DNA of 64,000 bases, taken from positions 62,001 to 126,000 of the forward strand of contig JADJPY010000001.1 of the NCBI GenBank assembly GCA_016713005.1, read 5' to 3'. The position numbers were made by a program, and so were the translations under genes. Source of the DNA: Ramlibacter sp. GTDB taxonomy: Bacteria > Pseudomonadota > Gammaproteobacteria > Burkholderiales > Burkholderiaceae_C. This document shows, in pieces, positions 45,528-54,849 of the stretch. Within the stretch, counting starts at the first letter, position 1. Each line of letters begins with the position of its first letter. Below the pieces are notes generated by a model. It saw only the letters and a list, made by a program, of their open reading frames with translations, was not told the DNA's origin and did no database searches.

Positions 45528-46352
45528 TTGGACATCACATTGCTGGTCAAGGCGGCGGTCATGGGCATCGTCGAGGGCCTGACCGAGTTCCTTCCCGTGT
45601 CGTCGACAGGTCACCTGATCCTGGCCGGTGCGCTGCTGGGTTTTGACGACGACAAGGCCAAGGTGTTCGACATCGCCATCCAGACCGGCGCCATCCTTGC
45701 GGTGATCATCGTGTACTGGCAGAAGATCCGCGAGACGCTGGTGGCGCTGCCCACCCAGCGGCAGGCGCAGGCGTTCTCGCTCAATGTAGTGATTGCCTTC
45801 GTCCCGGCGGTGATCCTGGGCCTGCTGTTTGGCAAGGCGATCAAGGCGCACCTGTTCACACCGGTGGTGGTGGCCACCACCTTCATCATCGGCGGCTTCA
45901 TCATCCTGTGGGCCGAGCGGCGCCAGCAGACTGCGGTGCGCATCCAGGATGTGGACGAAATGAGCCCGATGGATGCGGTCAAGGTGGGCATGGTGCAGTG
46001 CCTGGCGATGATCCCCGGCACCAGCCGCAGTGGCGCCACCATCATCGGTGGCATGTTGCTGGGCCTGAGCCGCAAGGCCGCCACCGACTTCAGCTTCTAC
46101 CTGGCCATCCCCACGCTGATTGGCGCCGGCGCCTACAGCCTCTACAAGGAGCGCGCCATCCTGTCGATGGCGGACCTGCCGATGTTCGGCGTGGGCCTGG
46201 TGTTCTCATTCCTGAGCGCCTGGCTGTGCGTGCGGTGGTTGTTGCGCTACATCGCCAGCCACAGTTTTGTGCCGTTTGCCTGGTACCGCATCGCGTTCGG
46301 CCTGGTGGTGCTGGCCACGGCCTGGAGCGGTGTGGTGAAGTGGTCTGCCTGA
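45528..46352 (+). CDS. uppP: undecaprenyl-diphosphatase
   Basis: 274 aa from a TTG at 45528 (GGGAG nine bases upstream; a GTG at 45522 would add two residues). The canonical opening is KAAVMGIVEGLTEFLPVSSTGHLILAG and the second motif is PGTSRSGATI; both line the active site of BacA/UppP. Eight membrane segments. It recycles the lipid carrier for peptidoglycan and other glycans at the inner membrane. Start at TTG matches the usual M-D-I N-terminus of the family. Confidence 0.94.
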   Translation: MDITLLVKAAVMGIVEGLTEFLPVSSTGHLILAGALLGFDDDKAKVFDIAIQTGAILAVIIVYWQKIRETLVALPTQRQAQAFSLNVVIAFVPAVILGLLFGKAIKAHLFTPVVVATTFIIGGFIILWAERRQQTAVRIQDVDEMSPMDAVKVGMVQCLAMIPGTSRSGATIIGGMLLGLSRKAATDFSFYLAIPTLIGAGAYSLYKERAILSMADLPMFGVGLVFSFLSAWLCVRWLLRYIASHSFVPFAWYRIAFGLVVLATAWSGVVKWSA

Positions 46353-46363
46353 GCGACGAGGTG

Positions 46364-47029
46364 ATGAAACTGCCAACACGATGGAGCCTGCTGCTTGCGG
46401 CCGCCGCGCTGGCGTTGCTGGCGGGCTGCGCCAGCCACATCACGGCCAAGGTGACCAGCTTTCACGTCTGGCCGGCCGATGCGGCGGGGCAGACCTTCAG
46501 CTTTGTGGCCCAGACCGGCAAGGCGGGTGAGCTGGAACACGCCACCTACGAAGGCTATGTGGCCGCCGAACTCGCGCGACTGGGGCTCAAACCCGCAGCC
46601 GCCGGGCAGGTGGGGCGCTTCCGGGTGGACCTGCAGACCACCGGCACCACGCGCGAGAAGAAAGTGCTGGAGCCGGTGTACGACTACCGCCATGTCTTCA
46701 TCCCGCCCACGCGCGACGCTGCGGGCAATGTGTTCCCCGGCTACTGGGTGCCCGACCAGTTTGGCGTGCGCTACATCGGCGACCGCGAGGTGACGCGCAC
46801 CTTCCAGGTCAGCCGCCTGCGCCTGCGCCTGCTGGACGCACAGGCGGGCAGCGCCGACCAGCCGCGCGCGGTGTTCGAGGCCACCTCGGTGTACGAGGGC
46901 GACAACGAGGATCTGGCCGACCTGGTGCCCTACCTGGTGCGCGCCGCATTTGAAGGCTTCCCCGGCGCCAATGGCCGCGTGCGCCAGGTGCGCTTTGACC
47001 CGAAGACGGGCGCGGTGATCCGCCCCTGA
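46364..47029 (+). CDS. DUF4136-like lipoprotein
   Basis: 221 aa from ATG 46364, 11 bases after uppP. Lipobox LLAGC. The domain begins VTSFHVWPADAAGQTFSFV and has the Glu-Tyr-rich pattern of DUF4136 (HATYEGYVAAELARLGLKPA, DYRHVFIPPTRD). Surface or periplasmic lipoprotein of unknown function. Short gap to uppP suggests shared transcription. Confidence 0.82.
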   Translation: MKLPTRWSLLLAAAALALLAGCASHITAKVTSFHVWPADAAGQTFSFVAQTGKAGELEHATYEGYVAAELARLGLKPAAAGQVGRFRVDLQTTGTTREKKVLEPVYDYRHVFIPPTRDAAGNVFPGYWVPDQFGVRYIGDREVTRTFQVSRLRLRLLDAQAGSADQPRAVFEATSVYEGDNEDLADLVPYLVRAAFEGFPGANGRVRQVRFDPKTGAVIRP

Positions 47030-47061
47030 GCTGTGGGGCGCGGGCGCTCGCGGGCCGAGCG

Positions 47062-47880
47062 TCAGGCCCGGCTTTCGGCGCCGAGGTTCCTGAGTGAAGC
47101 CTCGATGGCTGCCGCGGTGGCCAGGGGCTTTTCCATGGGGAACAGGTGGCTGCCGTCCAGCATCATGGTGCGTCCCTTGACGAGCTTCAGCGTCATGGCC
47201 AGCCCCACCTGCTGCATCTCGGCCGAGCGTGTGCCGCCGACGAAGGCCACCGGGCATTTGAGCGGGTGGCGCGCCAGCAGCCGGTCCAGGTTGTCCGGCA
47301 GGGTGTTGTAGATGGCGGTTTCCACGTCGCGGGCAAAGCGCAGCCGGCAGCCGCCCGCTTCGTCGTCTTCCAGGCCATGGGCGATGTAGTCGCCCAGCAC
47401 CTGTGCGTCCCACTTGGCAAACGCCTTCTTGTGGCGGAAGTACTCCAGCGCCGTGGCGCGATCGGCCCAGTGGTCGCGCCGCTTGCGGCTCACGGCGCCC
47501 GGCGACACCGCGCCCACCAGTTGCGTGCGCTTGATCACGCCCAGCGTGGTGGCGCGCCAACCGCCCAGCACCGGCGAGTCCACCAGCAGCACGCCGCGCG
47601 CCAGCTCGGGGTGGCGTGCGGCGCACATCAGGCTCAGGAAGCCGCCGAGCGAATGGCCCACCAGCCAGGCTGGCTGGCCGGCCTTGTCGGATTCGCGGCG
47701 GGCAAAGTCGGTGAGCTGCTGCACCAGCTGCGGCCAGTTGTTGGTGACGGGGTACTTCGGGTCGTGCCCATAGCGCTCCACGGCCTTGACCGTGAAGCCG
47801 CGGGCGCGAAGGCTCTTGAACAACACGCCGTAGGTGCTGGCCGGGAAACTGTTGGCGTGGGAGAAGACGATCAGGGACAT
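47062..47880 (-). CDS. alpha/beta hydrolase
   Basis: 272 aa from ATG 47880. Fold motifs: IVFSHANSFPASTYGVLF at the N-terminus, nucleophile Ser in LVGHSLGGF, then VLLVDSPVLGG and a final His in GSHLFPMEKP. Cytoplasmic, no signal. Substrate unknown; the HANSFPA motif is seen in a distinct group of Burkholderiales hydrolases. Confidence 0.87.
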   Translation of the reverse strand: MSLIVFSHANSFPASTYGVLFKSLRARGFTVKAVERYGHDPKYPVTNNWPQLVQQLTDFARRESDKAGQPAWLVGHSLGGFLSLMCAARHPELARGVLLVDSPVLGGWRATTLGVIKRTQLVGAVSPGAVSRKRRDHWADRATALEYFRHKKAFAKWDAQVLGDYIAHGLEDDEAGGCRLRFARDVETAIYNTLPDNLDRLLARHPLKCPVAFVGGTRSAEMQQVGLAMTLKLVKGRTMMLDGSHLFPMEKPLATAAAIEASLRNLGAESRA

Positions 47881-47896
47881 GGCGATATTGTCATCC

Positions 47897-48100
47897 CGCT
47901 TCGGCGGGCACCCATCACCGCCAACCCGCTACCCGGCTGGCGCACCGCCGCTCAGACTCCCCTTCGTTCGGGCGAGTCCACACCACTGGATCAGGTGGGC
48001 AGGGGATTGTGCGAAGCGAGGTAAAGGAGGAGGGCCGGCGCAGCCGGTCCGGGGGACACGAGCGCAGCACAGTCCCCGGCCCGCCTGATCCCGAAGCAAC
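47897..48100. repeat. MITE-like element family B, copy 2 (left arm lost)
   Basis: About 200 bp similar to 34465-34668, roughly 80 per cent by eye. It begins CGCTTCGGCGGGCACCC and ends CCTGATCCCGAAGCA. It shares GATTGTGCGAAGCGAGGTAA and the flank GGGGGACACGAGCGCAGCAC. The arm hairpin is present with other bases (GGCCGGC-GCA-GCCGGTCC). The left arm is reduced to CGCTTCGG. It fills the 272-bp gap between the hydrolase and the Anbu gene. Confidence 0.75.
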
Positions 48101-48154
48101 GCAGGAGCGAAAAGGAGGGCGAGCCAACAGAATCTGCAGTCGCCAAGCAGGGGG

Positions 48155-48982
48155 TCAGATCAGCTTCTCGTCCGGCGTCGTGATCTTCTTCAGTGGCTTG
48201 CTGCGCTGCGCTGGCACCAGCAGCGGGATATCGGTGGCTCCGCCACTCCACATCGGGTCTTCGATGCTGTCGAAGACCTCGCGCAGCTTCTGGCCCCAGC
48301 TGCCGTGCAGCATCCTGAAGTAGGGGTTGTTCTCGTCGATGCAGACCACGCGGTCGGTTTGCAGGCGGCCTTCCTCGTACACCACCATGTCCAGCGGCAG
48401 GCCCACCGACAGGTTGGACTTCATGGTCGAGTCCATGGACACCAGCGCGCACTTGGCCGCTTCGTCCAGCGGCGTGTCGGGCGTGATCACGCGGTCCAGC
48501 ACCGGCTTGCCGTACTTGGACTCGCCGACCTGGAAGTAGGGCGTCTCCGGCGTGGCCTCGATGAAGTTGCCGGCCGAATAGACCTGGAACAGGCGCATCC
48601 CCTCACCGGCGATCTGCCCGCCAAAGATCAGCGACACATTGAAATCCACGCCCGCCTGCTTGAGCGACTCGGCGTCGCGCTCGTGCACGTGGCGCACGGC
48701 CGCGCCGAGCACGCGCGTGGCGTCGAACATGCTCTTGGCGTTCCAGATGGTGATGGGTTCGCTGTCGGGGTGCTCCTTGAGGTGCTCCACCTGGAGGATC
48801 TCGCGCACCGACTGGCTGATGCTCAGGTTGCCCGCAGACAGCAGCACCATGAAGCGGTCGCCCGGCTTTTCATAAACGATCATCTTGCGGAAGGTGCTGA
48901 TCTGGTCCAGCCCCGCGTTGGTGCGCGAGTCCGAGAGGAACACCAATCCGGCGTTGAGCTTGATGCCGACGCAATAAGTCAT
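48155..48982 (-). CDS. Anbu / proteasome-type protease
   Basis: 275 aa from ATG 48982. The Ntn-hydrolase beta-subunit pattern starts at once: MTYCVGIKLNAGLVFLSDSR, where Thr2 becomes the nucleophile after Met removal, followed by DQISTFRKMIVYEKPGDRF. Length and motifs match the ancestral beta subunit family (Anbu, COG3484). It usually lies beside an alpha-E/ATP-grasp/transglutaminase set, which is missing here; instead its ATG overlaps the mutS stop (ATGA). Confidence 0.88.
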   Translation of the reverse strand: MTYCVGIKLNAGLVFLSDSRTNAGLDQISTFRKMIVYEKPGDRFMVLLSAGNLSISQSVREILQVEHLKEHPDSEPITIWNAKSMFDATRVLGAAVRHVHERDAESLKQAGVDFNVSLIFGGQIAGEGMRLFQVYSAGNFIEATPETPYFQVGESKYGKPVLDRVITPDTPLDEAAKCALVSMDSTMKSNLSVGLPLDMVVYEEGRLQTDRVVCIDENNPYFRMLHGSWGQKLREVFDSIEDPMWSGGATDIPLLVPAQRSKPLKKITTPDEKLI

Positions 48983-51613
48983 TTCGTTTCCAGTAGCTTT
49001 TTCTTCAGGGCGTAGAGGGCGTCCAGCGCCTCGCGCGGGCTCAGGGCGTCGGGGTCCAGGGCCGCCAGGGCGGCTTCTGCGGCCGAGGGGCCGGCATCAA
49101 CGGCTGCGGGCGGGGGTGCAAACAAGTCTACCTGCTCGCGGCTGGCGGTTTGCTGGCCTTCCAGCGCGGCCAGCGCGTGCCGCGCATGGTTGACCACAGC
49201 CGCCGGCATGCCGGCCAGCCGCGCCACCTGGATGCCGTAGCTGCGGCTGGCGGGGCCGGCCTGGATCTCGTGCAGGAACACGATGTCGCTGCCCGATTCG
49301 GCCGCGCTCACATGCACGTTCACGGCCGCGTGGTGCCTTGCCGGGAATTCGGTCAGCTCGAAATAGTGTGTGGCAAACAGGGTGAACGCCTGGGTCTTGT
49401 CGTGCAGGTGTGCGGCGATGCCGGAAGCAAGGGCCAGGCCATCAAAGGTGCTGGTGCCGCGCCCGATCTCGTCCATCAGCACCAGGCTGTGCGGCGTGGC
49501 GCCGTGCAGGATCTGCGCCGCCTCCGTCATCTCCAGCATGAAGGTGGACTGTGCATTGGCCAGGTCGTCGGCCGCGCCGATGCGGGTGTGGATCGCGTCC
49601 AGCGGGCCGAGCCGGCAGGCGGTGGCGGGCACATGGCTGCCGATGCTGGCCAGCAGGCAGATGATGGCCACCTGGCGCATGTAGGTGCTCTTGCCGCCCA
49701 TGTTGGGGCCGGTGATGACCTGCATGCGCTGCTTCGGGCCCAACCGCGTGTCGTTGGCGATGAAGCTGCCGGACGAAGCGGAACCTTGCGACCCCGCGGT
49801 CTCGGCCAGCCGTGCCTCCACCACCGGGTGGCGCCCGGCGGTGATGTCGATGCAGGGCTCGCGTGTGAACTCCGGCGCGCACCAGCTGAGGGTGAGCGCG
49901 CGTTCGGCCAGCGCGCACAGCGCATCCAGCGCCGCCAGCGCGCGCGCCAGCTCCGTCAGGGCGGGCACATGGGCTTGCAGCTGGTCCAGCACCTGCTCGT
50001 ACAGCCATTTCTCGCGCGCGAGGGCGCGCTCCTGCGCGCTCAGCGCCTTGTCTTCGAAGGCCTTGAGCTCGGGCGTGATGAAGCGCTCGGCGTTTTTCAG
50101 CGTCTGGCGGCGGCGGTAGTCGGCGGGCACCTTGTCCACCTGGCCCTGTGTGACCTCGATGTAGAAGCCGTGCACCTTGTTGAACTGCACGCGCAGGTTG
50201 GCTATGCCCGTGCGGGCCCGCTCGCGCGTCTCCAGATCGAGCAGGAAGGCGTCGCAGTTGTCCTGGATGGCGCGCAGCTCGTCGAGTTCGGCGTCAAAGC
50301 CGGTGGCGATCACACCGCCGTCGCGCACCAGCGCGGCGGGCTCTGCCTGGATGGCGCGCTCCAGCAGCGACGCACACCCGGCGGGCGGGGCCAGCGGGCC
50401 AGAAATATATGCCAAATCTGCCTGCAGCCCCCGCAGGTATTGGCTGAGGTGCTCTGATTTTTGTAGCGATTGCTGCAGCGCCACGAGCTCGCGGGGGCGC
50501 ACCTGGCGCAGCGCCGTGCGCGCGGTGATGCGCTCCACATCGCTCACGCCCTTGAGCTCGGCGCGCAGGGCCTGCCAGTGGCTGTGCGCCGGGCCCCTGC
50601 CGTGCAGCGCGGCGATGGCCGCCAGGCGCTGGCGGGCCTGCGTACGGTCGCGCCGGGGCGACAGCAGCCAGCCCTTGAGCGCACGGCTGCCCATGCCGGT
50701 GAGGCAGGTGTCCAGCAGCGAGAACAGCGTGGGCGTGTCCTCACCGCGCAGGGTCTGGGTCAGCTCCAGGTTGCGGCGTGTGGTCTGCGGCAGGTCGATC
50801 AGTTCGTCGCTGCGCTGCACCTGGATGCGGTGCAGGTGGGTGAGGGCGCGCCCCTTGGGTGTGCTCGGCAAAACCCAGCACGGCGGCGGCGGCGGCATGG
50901 GCCTGCTGCAGCCCGTCTGCGCCCCAGGCCTGCAGGCTGGCGGCCTTGAGCTGGTCCAGCAGCTTTCGCTGGCCCAGCGCACTGTCAAACTGCCACTCGG
51001 GCCGCAGCGTGAGCGAAAGCGACGAACCCGAGCGCAACGCCTTGAGGCTCTGCTCGAATGTGATGGTGACACCGGCGCTGTACAGCAGCTCGCTGGGCGC
51101 CACGCGGGCCACCCAGGCTTCCAGCTCGTCTGCGGCGCATTCGGCCAGGTGCAGCTCGCCCTGCGTCACGCTCAGCCAGGCCAGCCCCAGCGTGTGGCGC
51201 GGCCCCTGGTGCACCGCCATGAGGAAGGACTCCGCCTTGTCGCTCAGCAGCTCGGCGTCGGTGAGCGTGCCGGGCGTGACCACCCGCACCACCTTGCGTT
51301 CCACCGGACCCTTGGCGGTCGCCACGTCGCCCACCTGCTCGCAGATGGCGACCGATTCGCCCAGCCGGATCAGGCGGGCCAGGTAGGTCTCCACCGAATG
51401 GAACGGCACGCCGGCCATGACCACCGGCTCGCCGGCGGACATGCCGCGCTTGGTCAGCGTGATGTCCAGCAGGCGCGCGGCCTTTTCGGCGTCGGCCCAG
51501 AACAGCTCGTAGAAGTCCCCCATGCGGTAGAACAGCAGCGTGTCGGGGAAATCCGCCTTCAGGCCCAGGTACTGGGCCATCATGGGCGTGTGCGGCAGGT
51601 CGGCCTGGGACAT
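48979..51613 (-). pseudogene. mutS: DNA mismatch repair protein MutS with one frameshift
   Basis: Starts at ATG 51613 with the mismatch-reading motif RMGDFYELF. After AAAVLGFAEHTQG (about 50855) a GGGG run has one G too many; removing it joins ALTHLHRIQVQRSDELIDLP and the rest to the stop at 48979 (about 878 codons in all). The later part is complete: Walker A TGPNMGGKSTYMRQ, Walker B LVLMDEIGRGTSTFDG, and the C-terminal helix-turn-helix. The frameshift falls before the lever and ATPase domains, so the translated product would be non-functional. Repeat copy 7 lies in frame in the lever region. If real, a mutator strain is expected. Confidence 0.85.
50414..50470 (+). repeat. dispersed repeat family A, copy 7, in frame inside mutS
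   Basis: AAATCTGCCTGCAGCCCCCG at the left, GCTCTGATTTTTGTAGC at the right. On the minus strand, mutS reads it as SLQKSEHLSQYLRGLQAD within the helical lever region. Confidence 0.8.
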
Positions 51614-51632
51614 GGAATCGCCTCGCCGCCCC

Positions 51633-52226
51633 TCAGGGCTGCACCCTGCCCAGCACATCCAGACCGTCGCGGCCGGGTCGCACGACGATGCCCTCACCCG
51701 AGGCCGAGAACGTGCCGGTCAAAGCGCTGATGTTGACCTGGTGGGTCACGACGACCAGCACGCCCGGGCCCTTCCAGGCCATCAGCCGGGCGCGCGCGGC
51801 GGCGGTCTGCGCCGGGCTGGCCGACGCGTCGCCAAAGAACGAATTGAATGCGGGCTCGTCCTGCACTGTCTGGCCGGGGAAGGCGAGTTGTGCGGTCTCG
51901 CGCGTGCGGCACCACTGCGAGGTGAGCACCTGGCGCACGGGGATCTGGCGCTGGCGGAACTGCCCGCCGATGCGCCGCGCCTGCGCGCGGCCGGTTTCGT
52001 CCAGGTTGCGCTGGGTGCTGCAGTCGCCCAGCCTGAACTGCGGCGGGTCGCCCACGCCGGGCGCGTTGGCGTGGCGGAACAGCACGATGTGGCCGTCGCG
52101 CACGGCGGACCAGTCGGCGGGGGTGTTTTGAGCCACTGTGCCCCCAGCCCACAGCGAAGCGCATGCACCCAGCAGGGCCGGAACCAGCGGCCTGCACAGG
52201 CCCCACAGCAGCCCGGGCATCTGCAT
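51633..52226 (-). CDS. exported histidine phosphatase (phosphoglycerate-mutase fold)
   Basis: About 197 aa from ATG 52226. A signal-like N-terminus (LLWGLCRPLVPALLGACASL) is followed by the active-site motif VLFRHANAPG (His of the RHG-type motif), RNLDETGRAQARRIG and, later, the second His in VVTHQVNISAL. Periplasmic phosphatase of unknown substrate. Its start overlaps the stop of the upstream suhB by about six bases in this orientation. Confidence 0.85.
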   Translation of the reverse strand: MQMPGLLWGLCRPLVPALLGACASLWAGGTVAQNTPADWSAVRDGHIVLFRHANAPGVGDPPQFRLGDCSTQRNLDETGRAQARRIGGQFRQRQIPVRQVLTSQWCRTRETAQLAFPGQTVQDEPAFNSFFGDASASPAQTAAARARLMAWKGPGVLVVVTHQVNISALTGTFSASGEGIVVRPGRDGLDVLGRVQP

Positions 52227-52230
52227 GGCC

Positions 52231-53121
52231 TCAGGCGTCAACGTCCTGCGCGGGCGACTCCAGCGTCAGGCGCCCGACGGCCTCGCGCACGGCGGCCTTG
52301 TCGGCGGCACCGGCGAACTTGCTGTACTTGCCGATGATCTGCACCAGTTGCGCGTAGACCTTGGGATTGCCGGCGAGGCACTCCTTCTGCTCCAGGAAAT
52401 CGGCCTCGCCGGTGAAATTGCCGATCAGTCCACCGGCTTCGGTCACCAGCAGCGAGCCCGCAGCGCAATCCCAGGGCTGAAGGCCGGTCTCGAAGAAGGC
52501 GTCGGCAAAGCCGGCGGCCACATAGGCCAGGTCCAGCGCGGCGGCGCCGGGGCGGCGCAGGCCGGCGGTGCGCTGCATCACGTCGCCCATCATGCGCAGG
52601 TAGGTGGGGAAGTCGTCGCCCTTGCGGAACGGGAAGCCGGTGGAGATCAGGCACTCGTTGAGCGCGTGGCGCTTGCTCACGCGCATGCGCCGCTCGTTCA
52701 TGTAGGAGCCGCGGCCCTTGGTGGCGGTGAACAGGTCGTTGCGGCTGGGGTCGTAGATGACGGCCTGCTCGACCTTGCCGCGCACCGCCAGCGCGATGCT
52801 GACGCAATAGACGGGGAAGCCGTGGATGAAGTTGGTGGTGCCGTCCAGCGGGTCGATGATCCAGACGTGATCGGCTCCCTGGTTGCCGTGCGTCTTGCCC
52901 GATTCTTCGGCCCAGATGCCATGGTTGGGGTAGGCGGTGAGCAGCGTCTCGATGATCACCTGCTCGCTGGCGTGGTCGACCTCGGTGACGAAGTCATTGA
53001 CCTGCTTTTGCGAGATCCGCACCGATTCCACATCGAGCGCCGCGCGGTTGATGATGGCGCCGGCGGCGCGGGCGGCCTTGATGGCCACGTTGAGCATGGG
53101 GTGCAGGTTGGCGGACGACAT
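52231..53121 (-). CDS. suhB: inositol-1-monophosphatase
   Basis: 296 aa from ATG 53121. Metal-binding motifs: DFVTEVDHASE, WAEESGKT, WIIDPLDGTTNFIHG (the hallmark) and GLQPWDCAAGSLLVTEAGG. It hydrolyses myo-inositol 1-phosphate and, in bacteria, also modulates transcription antitermination on rRNA operons. Divergent from the trmJ-like gene, with 130 bp between them. Confidence 0.92.
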   Translation of the reverse strand: MSSANLHPMLNVAIKAARAAGAIINRAALDVESVRISQKQVNDFVTEVDHASEQVIIETLLTAYPNHGIWAEESGKTHGNQGADHVWIIDPLDGTTNFIHGFPVYCVSIALAVRGKVEQAVIYDPSRNDLFTATKGRGSYMNERRMRVSKRHALNECLISTGFPFRKGDDFPTYLRMMGDVMQRTAGLRRPGAAALDLAYVAAGFADAFFETGLQPWDCAAGSLLVTEAGGLIGNFTGEADFLEQKECLAGNPKVYAQLVQIIGKYSKFAGAADKAAVREAVGRLTLESPAQDVDA

Positions 53122-53251
53122 GAATTGTTAAGAACGGGAAGATGGTCCGGCACCGGCGATGCGGGCGGGCGAATGGGCTGTATTTTCCCACGAAACCCGG
53201 CCGGCCAATGCCCCGGCGAAAACGCCGTCGGGCATACGACAATCCACTCCC

Positions 53252-54046
53252 ATGCAGACGCGCTTCATCCTGATCAACACCAGCCACGCCGGCAACGTGG
53301 GCGCGGCGGCGCGCGCGCTCAAGGTGATGGGCTTTGAGGACCTGGTGCTGGTGGCCCCGCGCTGGGACAACGTGCTGCGCCGCGAAGAGACCATCCAGCG
53401 CGCCAGCGGGGCGCTGGATGTGCTGGAGCGCGCGCGCATCGTTGCCACGCTGGACGAGGCGCTGGACGGCGTGGAGCACCTGTGCGCCACGGCGATGACG
53501 CCACGCGACTTCGGGCCGCCCACGCGAACGCCGCGGGCCCACTTCGATTTGCTATCAAAAAGTGAGCGGATCAGCGAGGATGGACGGGGGCTGGAGCCCG
53601 GTTTTCCTTTCAAATCGGTTGCCTTCCTGTTTGGGTCCGAGCGTTTTGGCATGGCCAACGACGATGTCTACCGCTGCCACGCCTGCCTGAGCATCCCCAC
53701 CAACCCGGCGTTCGGCTCGCTCAACCTGGGCGCCGCGATCCAGGTGATCGCCTACGAGTGGCGCCAGGCGCTGGGCGGGTTTGCAGCGCCGGTGAGCCCT
53801 TCCACGCCACAGGCGGCGGCGGGCGAAGCCGGGGGCGTGGCCGACGCCCAGGCCGTCGCCGGGTTGCTGGCGCACTGGGAGCGTTCGCTGGTGGAGATCG
53901 GTTTCCTGGACCCGACCGCGCCCAAGAAGCTGATGCCGCGGCTCAACCAGCTGTTCAACCGCGCGCAAGTCACCCCCGAGGAAGTCCATATCCTGCGTGG
54001 TGTTGCCAAGGCGATGGCGCAAGCGGCTTCCAGGACAAGGCGATAG
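53252..54046 (+). CDS. trmJ: TrmJ-like tRNA (Cm32/Um32) methyltransferase
   Basis: 264 aa from ATG 53252. SPOUT fold: RFILINTSHAGNVGAAARAL at the start, AFLFGSERFGMANDDVYRC and IPTNPAFGSLNLGAAIQV forming the knot that binds SAM. It 2'-O-methylates position 32 of several tRNAs. Between HFD and SVAFLFG there is an extra stretch of ~20 residues encoded by dispersed repeat copy 8. An Ala/Gly-rich loop follows near residue 185. Intact. Confidence 0.88.
   Translation: MQTRFILINTSHAGNVGAAARALKVMGFEDLVLVAPRWDNVLRREETIQRASGALDVLERARIVATLDEALDGVEHLCATAMTPRDFGPPTRTPRAHFDLLSKSERISEDGRGLEPGFPFKSVAFLFGSERFGMANDDVYRCHACLSIPTNPAFGSLNLGAAIQVIAYEWRQALGGFAAPVSPSTPQAAAGEAGGVADAQAVAGLLAHWERSLVEIGFLDPTAPKKLMPRLNQLFNRAQVTPEEVHILRGVAKAMAQAASRTRR
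53550..53620 (-). repeat. dispersed repeat family A, copy 8, in frame inside trmJ
   Basis: On the minus strand: GGGCTCCAGCCCCCGTCC in the left half and GCTCACTTTTTGATAGC at the right. The gene reads it on the plus strand as LLSKSERISEDGRGLEPGFP, an insert before the conserved knot strand. Confidence 0.8.
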
Positions 54047-54056
54047 ACTGGACGCC

Positions 54057-54842
54057 ATGTTTTCCCGCCTCCGCTCCGACATCCAGTGCATCCTTGACCG
54101 CGACCCGGCTGCCCGCAGCACCTGGGAGGTCATCACCTGCTACCCCGGCCTGCACGCCATCTGGCTGCACCGGCCGGCGCACTGGTGCTGGACGCACGGG
54201 CTCAAATGGCCGGGGCGTTTCATCTCCAACCTTTCGCGCTGGCTCACCGGCATCGAGATCCACCCCGGCGCGAAGATCGGCGAACGCGTGTTCTTCGACC
54301 ATGCCATGGGCGTGGTGGTCGGCGAGACGGCCGAAATCGGCGACGGCTGCACCATCTACCAGGGCGTGACGCTGGGCGGCACCTCGCTGTACAAGGGCGA
54401 GAAGCGCCACCCCACGCTGGGCCGTGACGTGGTGGTCAGCGCTGGCGCCAAGGTGCTGGGCGGCTTCGTGGTGGGCGACGGCGCCAAGATCGGCAGCAAT
54501 GCGGTGGTGATCAAGCCGGTGCCTGCGGGCGCGACGGCGGTGGGCATCCCTGCGCGCATCATCCCCTCGCGCGACGGCGCCAGCGCTGACGTGACGGCAC
54601 CCGGCGCGACCAGGTTCGAGGCCTATGGCGTGACGCTGGACGACGACCCGGTGGGCCAGGCCATGAAGGGCCTGATCGGCAACGCGTCCTCGCAGGAGCA
54701 CCAGATCGCGCTGTTGTGGCAGGCCATCGAGAAGCTGTCGACCACGCGTGGCCCGGGTGTCCCCGGCGATTGCGTTCCCGACGACGCGGCCCGCAAGGAG
54801 TGCTTCGAGGCCGAGAAGCTCAACCAGCTGGTGGGCAAGTAG
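54057..54842 (+). CDS. cysE: serine O-acetyltransferase
   Basis: 261 aa from ATG 54057, ten bases after the methyltransferase stop. N-terminal helices (RLRSDIQCILDRDPAARSTW, then YPGLHAIWLHRPAHW) lead into the left-handed beta-helix with hexapeptides such as GIEIHPGAKIGERVFFDHAM and VVGETAEIGDGCTIYQGVT. The acetyl-CoA and serine site includes HPTLGRDV. It makes O-acetylserine for cysteine synthesis. The C-terminal ~70 residues (ends LNQLVGK) are longer than in E. coli CysE. Confidence 0.93.
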   Translation: MFSRLRSDIQCILDRDPAARSTWEVITCYPGLHAIWLHRPAHWCWTHGLKWPGRFISNLSRWLTGIEIHPGAKIGERVFFDHAMGVVVGETAEIGDGCTIYQGVTLGGTSLYKGEKRHPTLGRDVVVSAGAKVLGGFVVGDGAKIGSNAVVIKPVPAGATAVGIPARIIPSRDGASADVTAPGATRFEAYGVTLDDDPVGQAMKGLIGNASSQEHQIALLWQAIEKLSTTRGPGVPGDCVPDDAARKECFEAEKLNQLVGK

Positions 54843-54849
54843 CCCGGTT

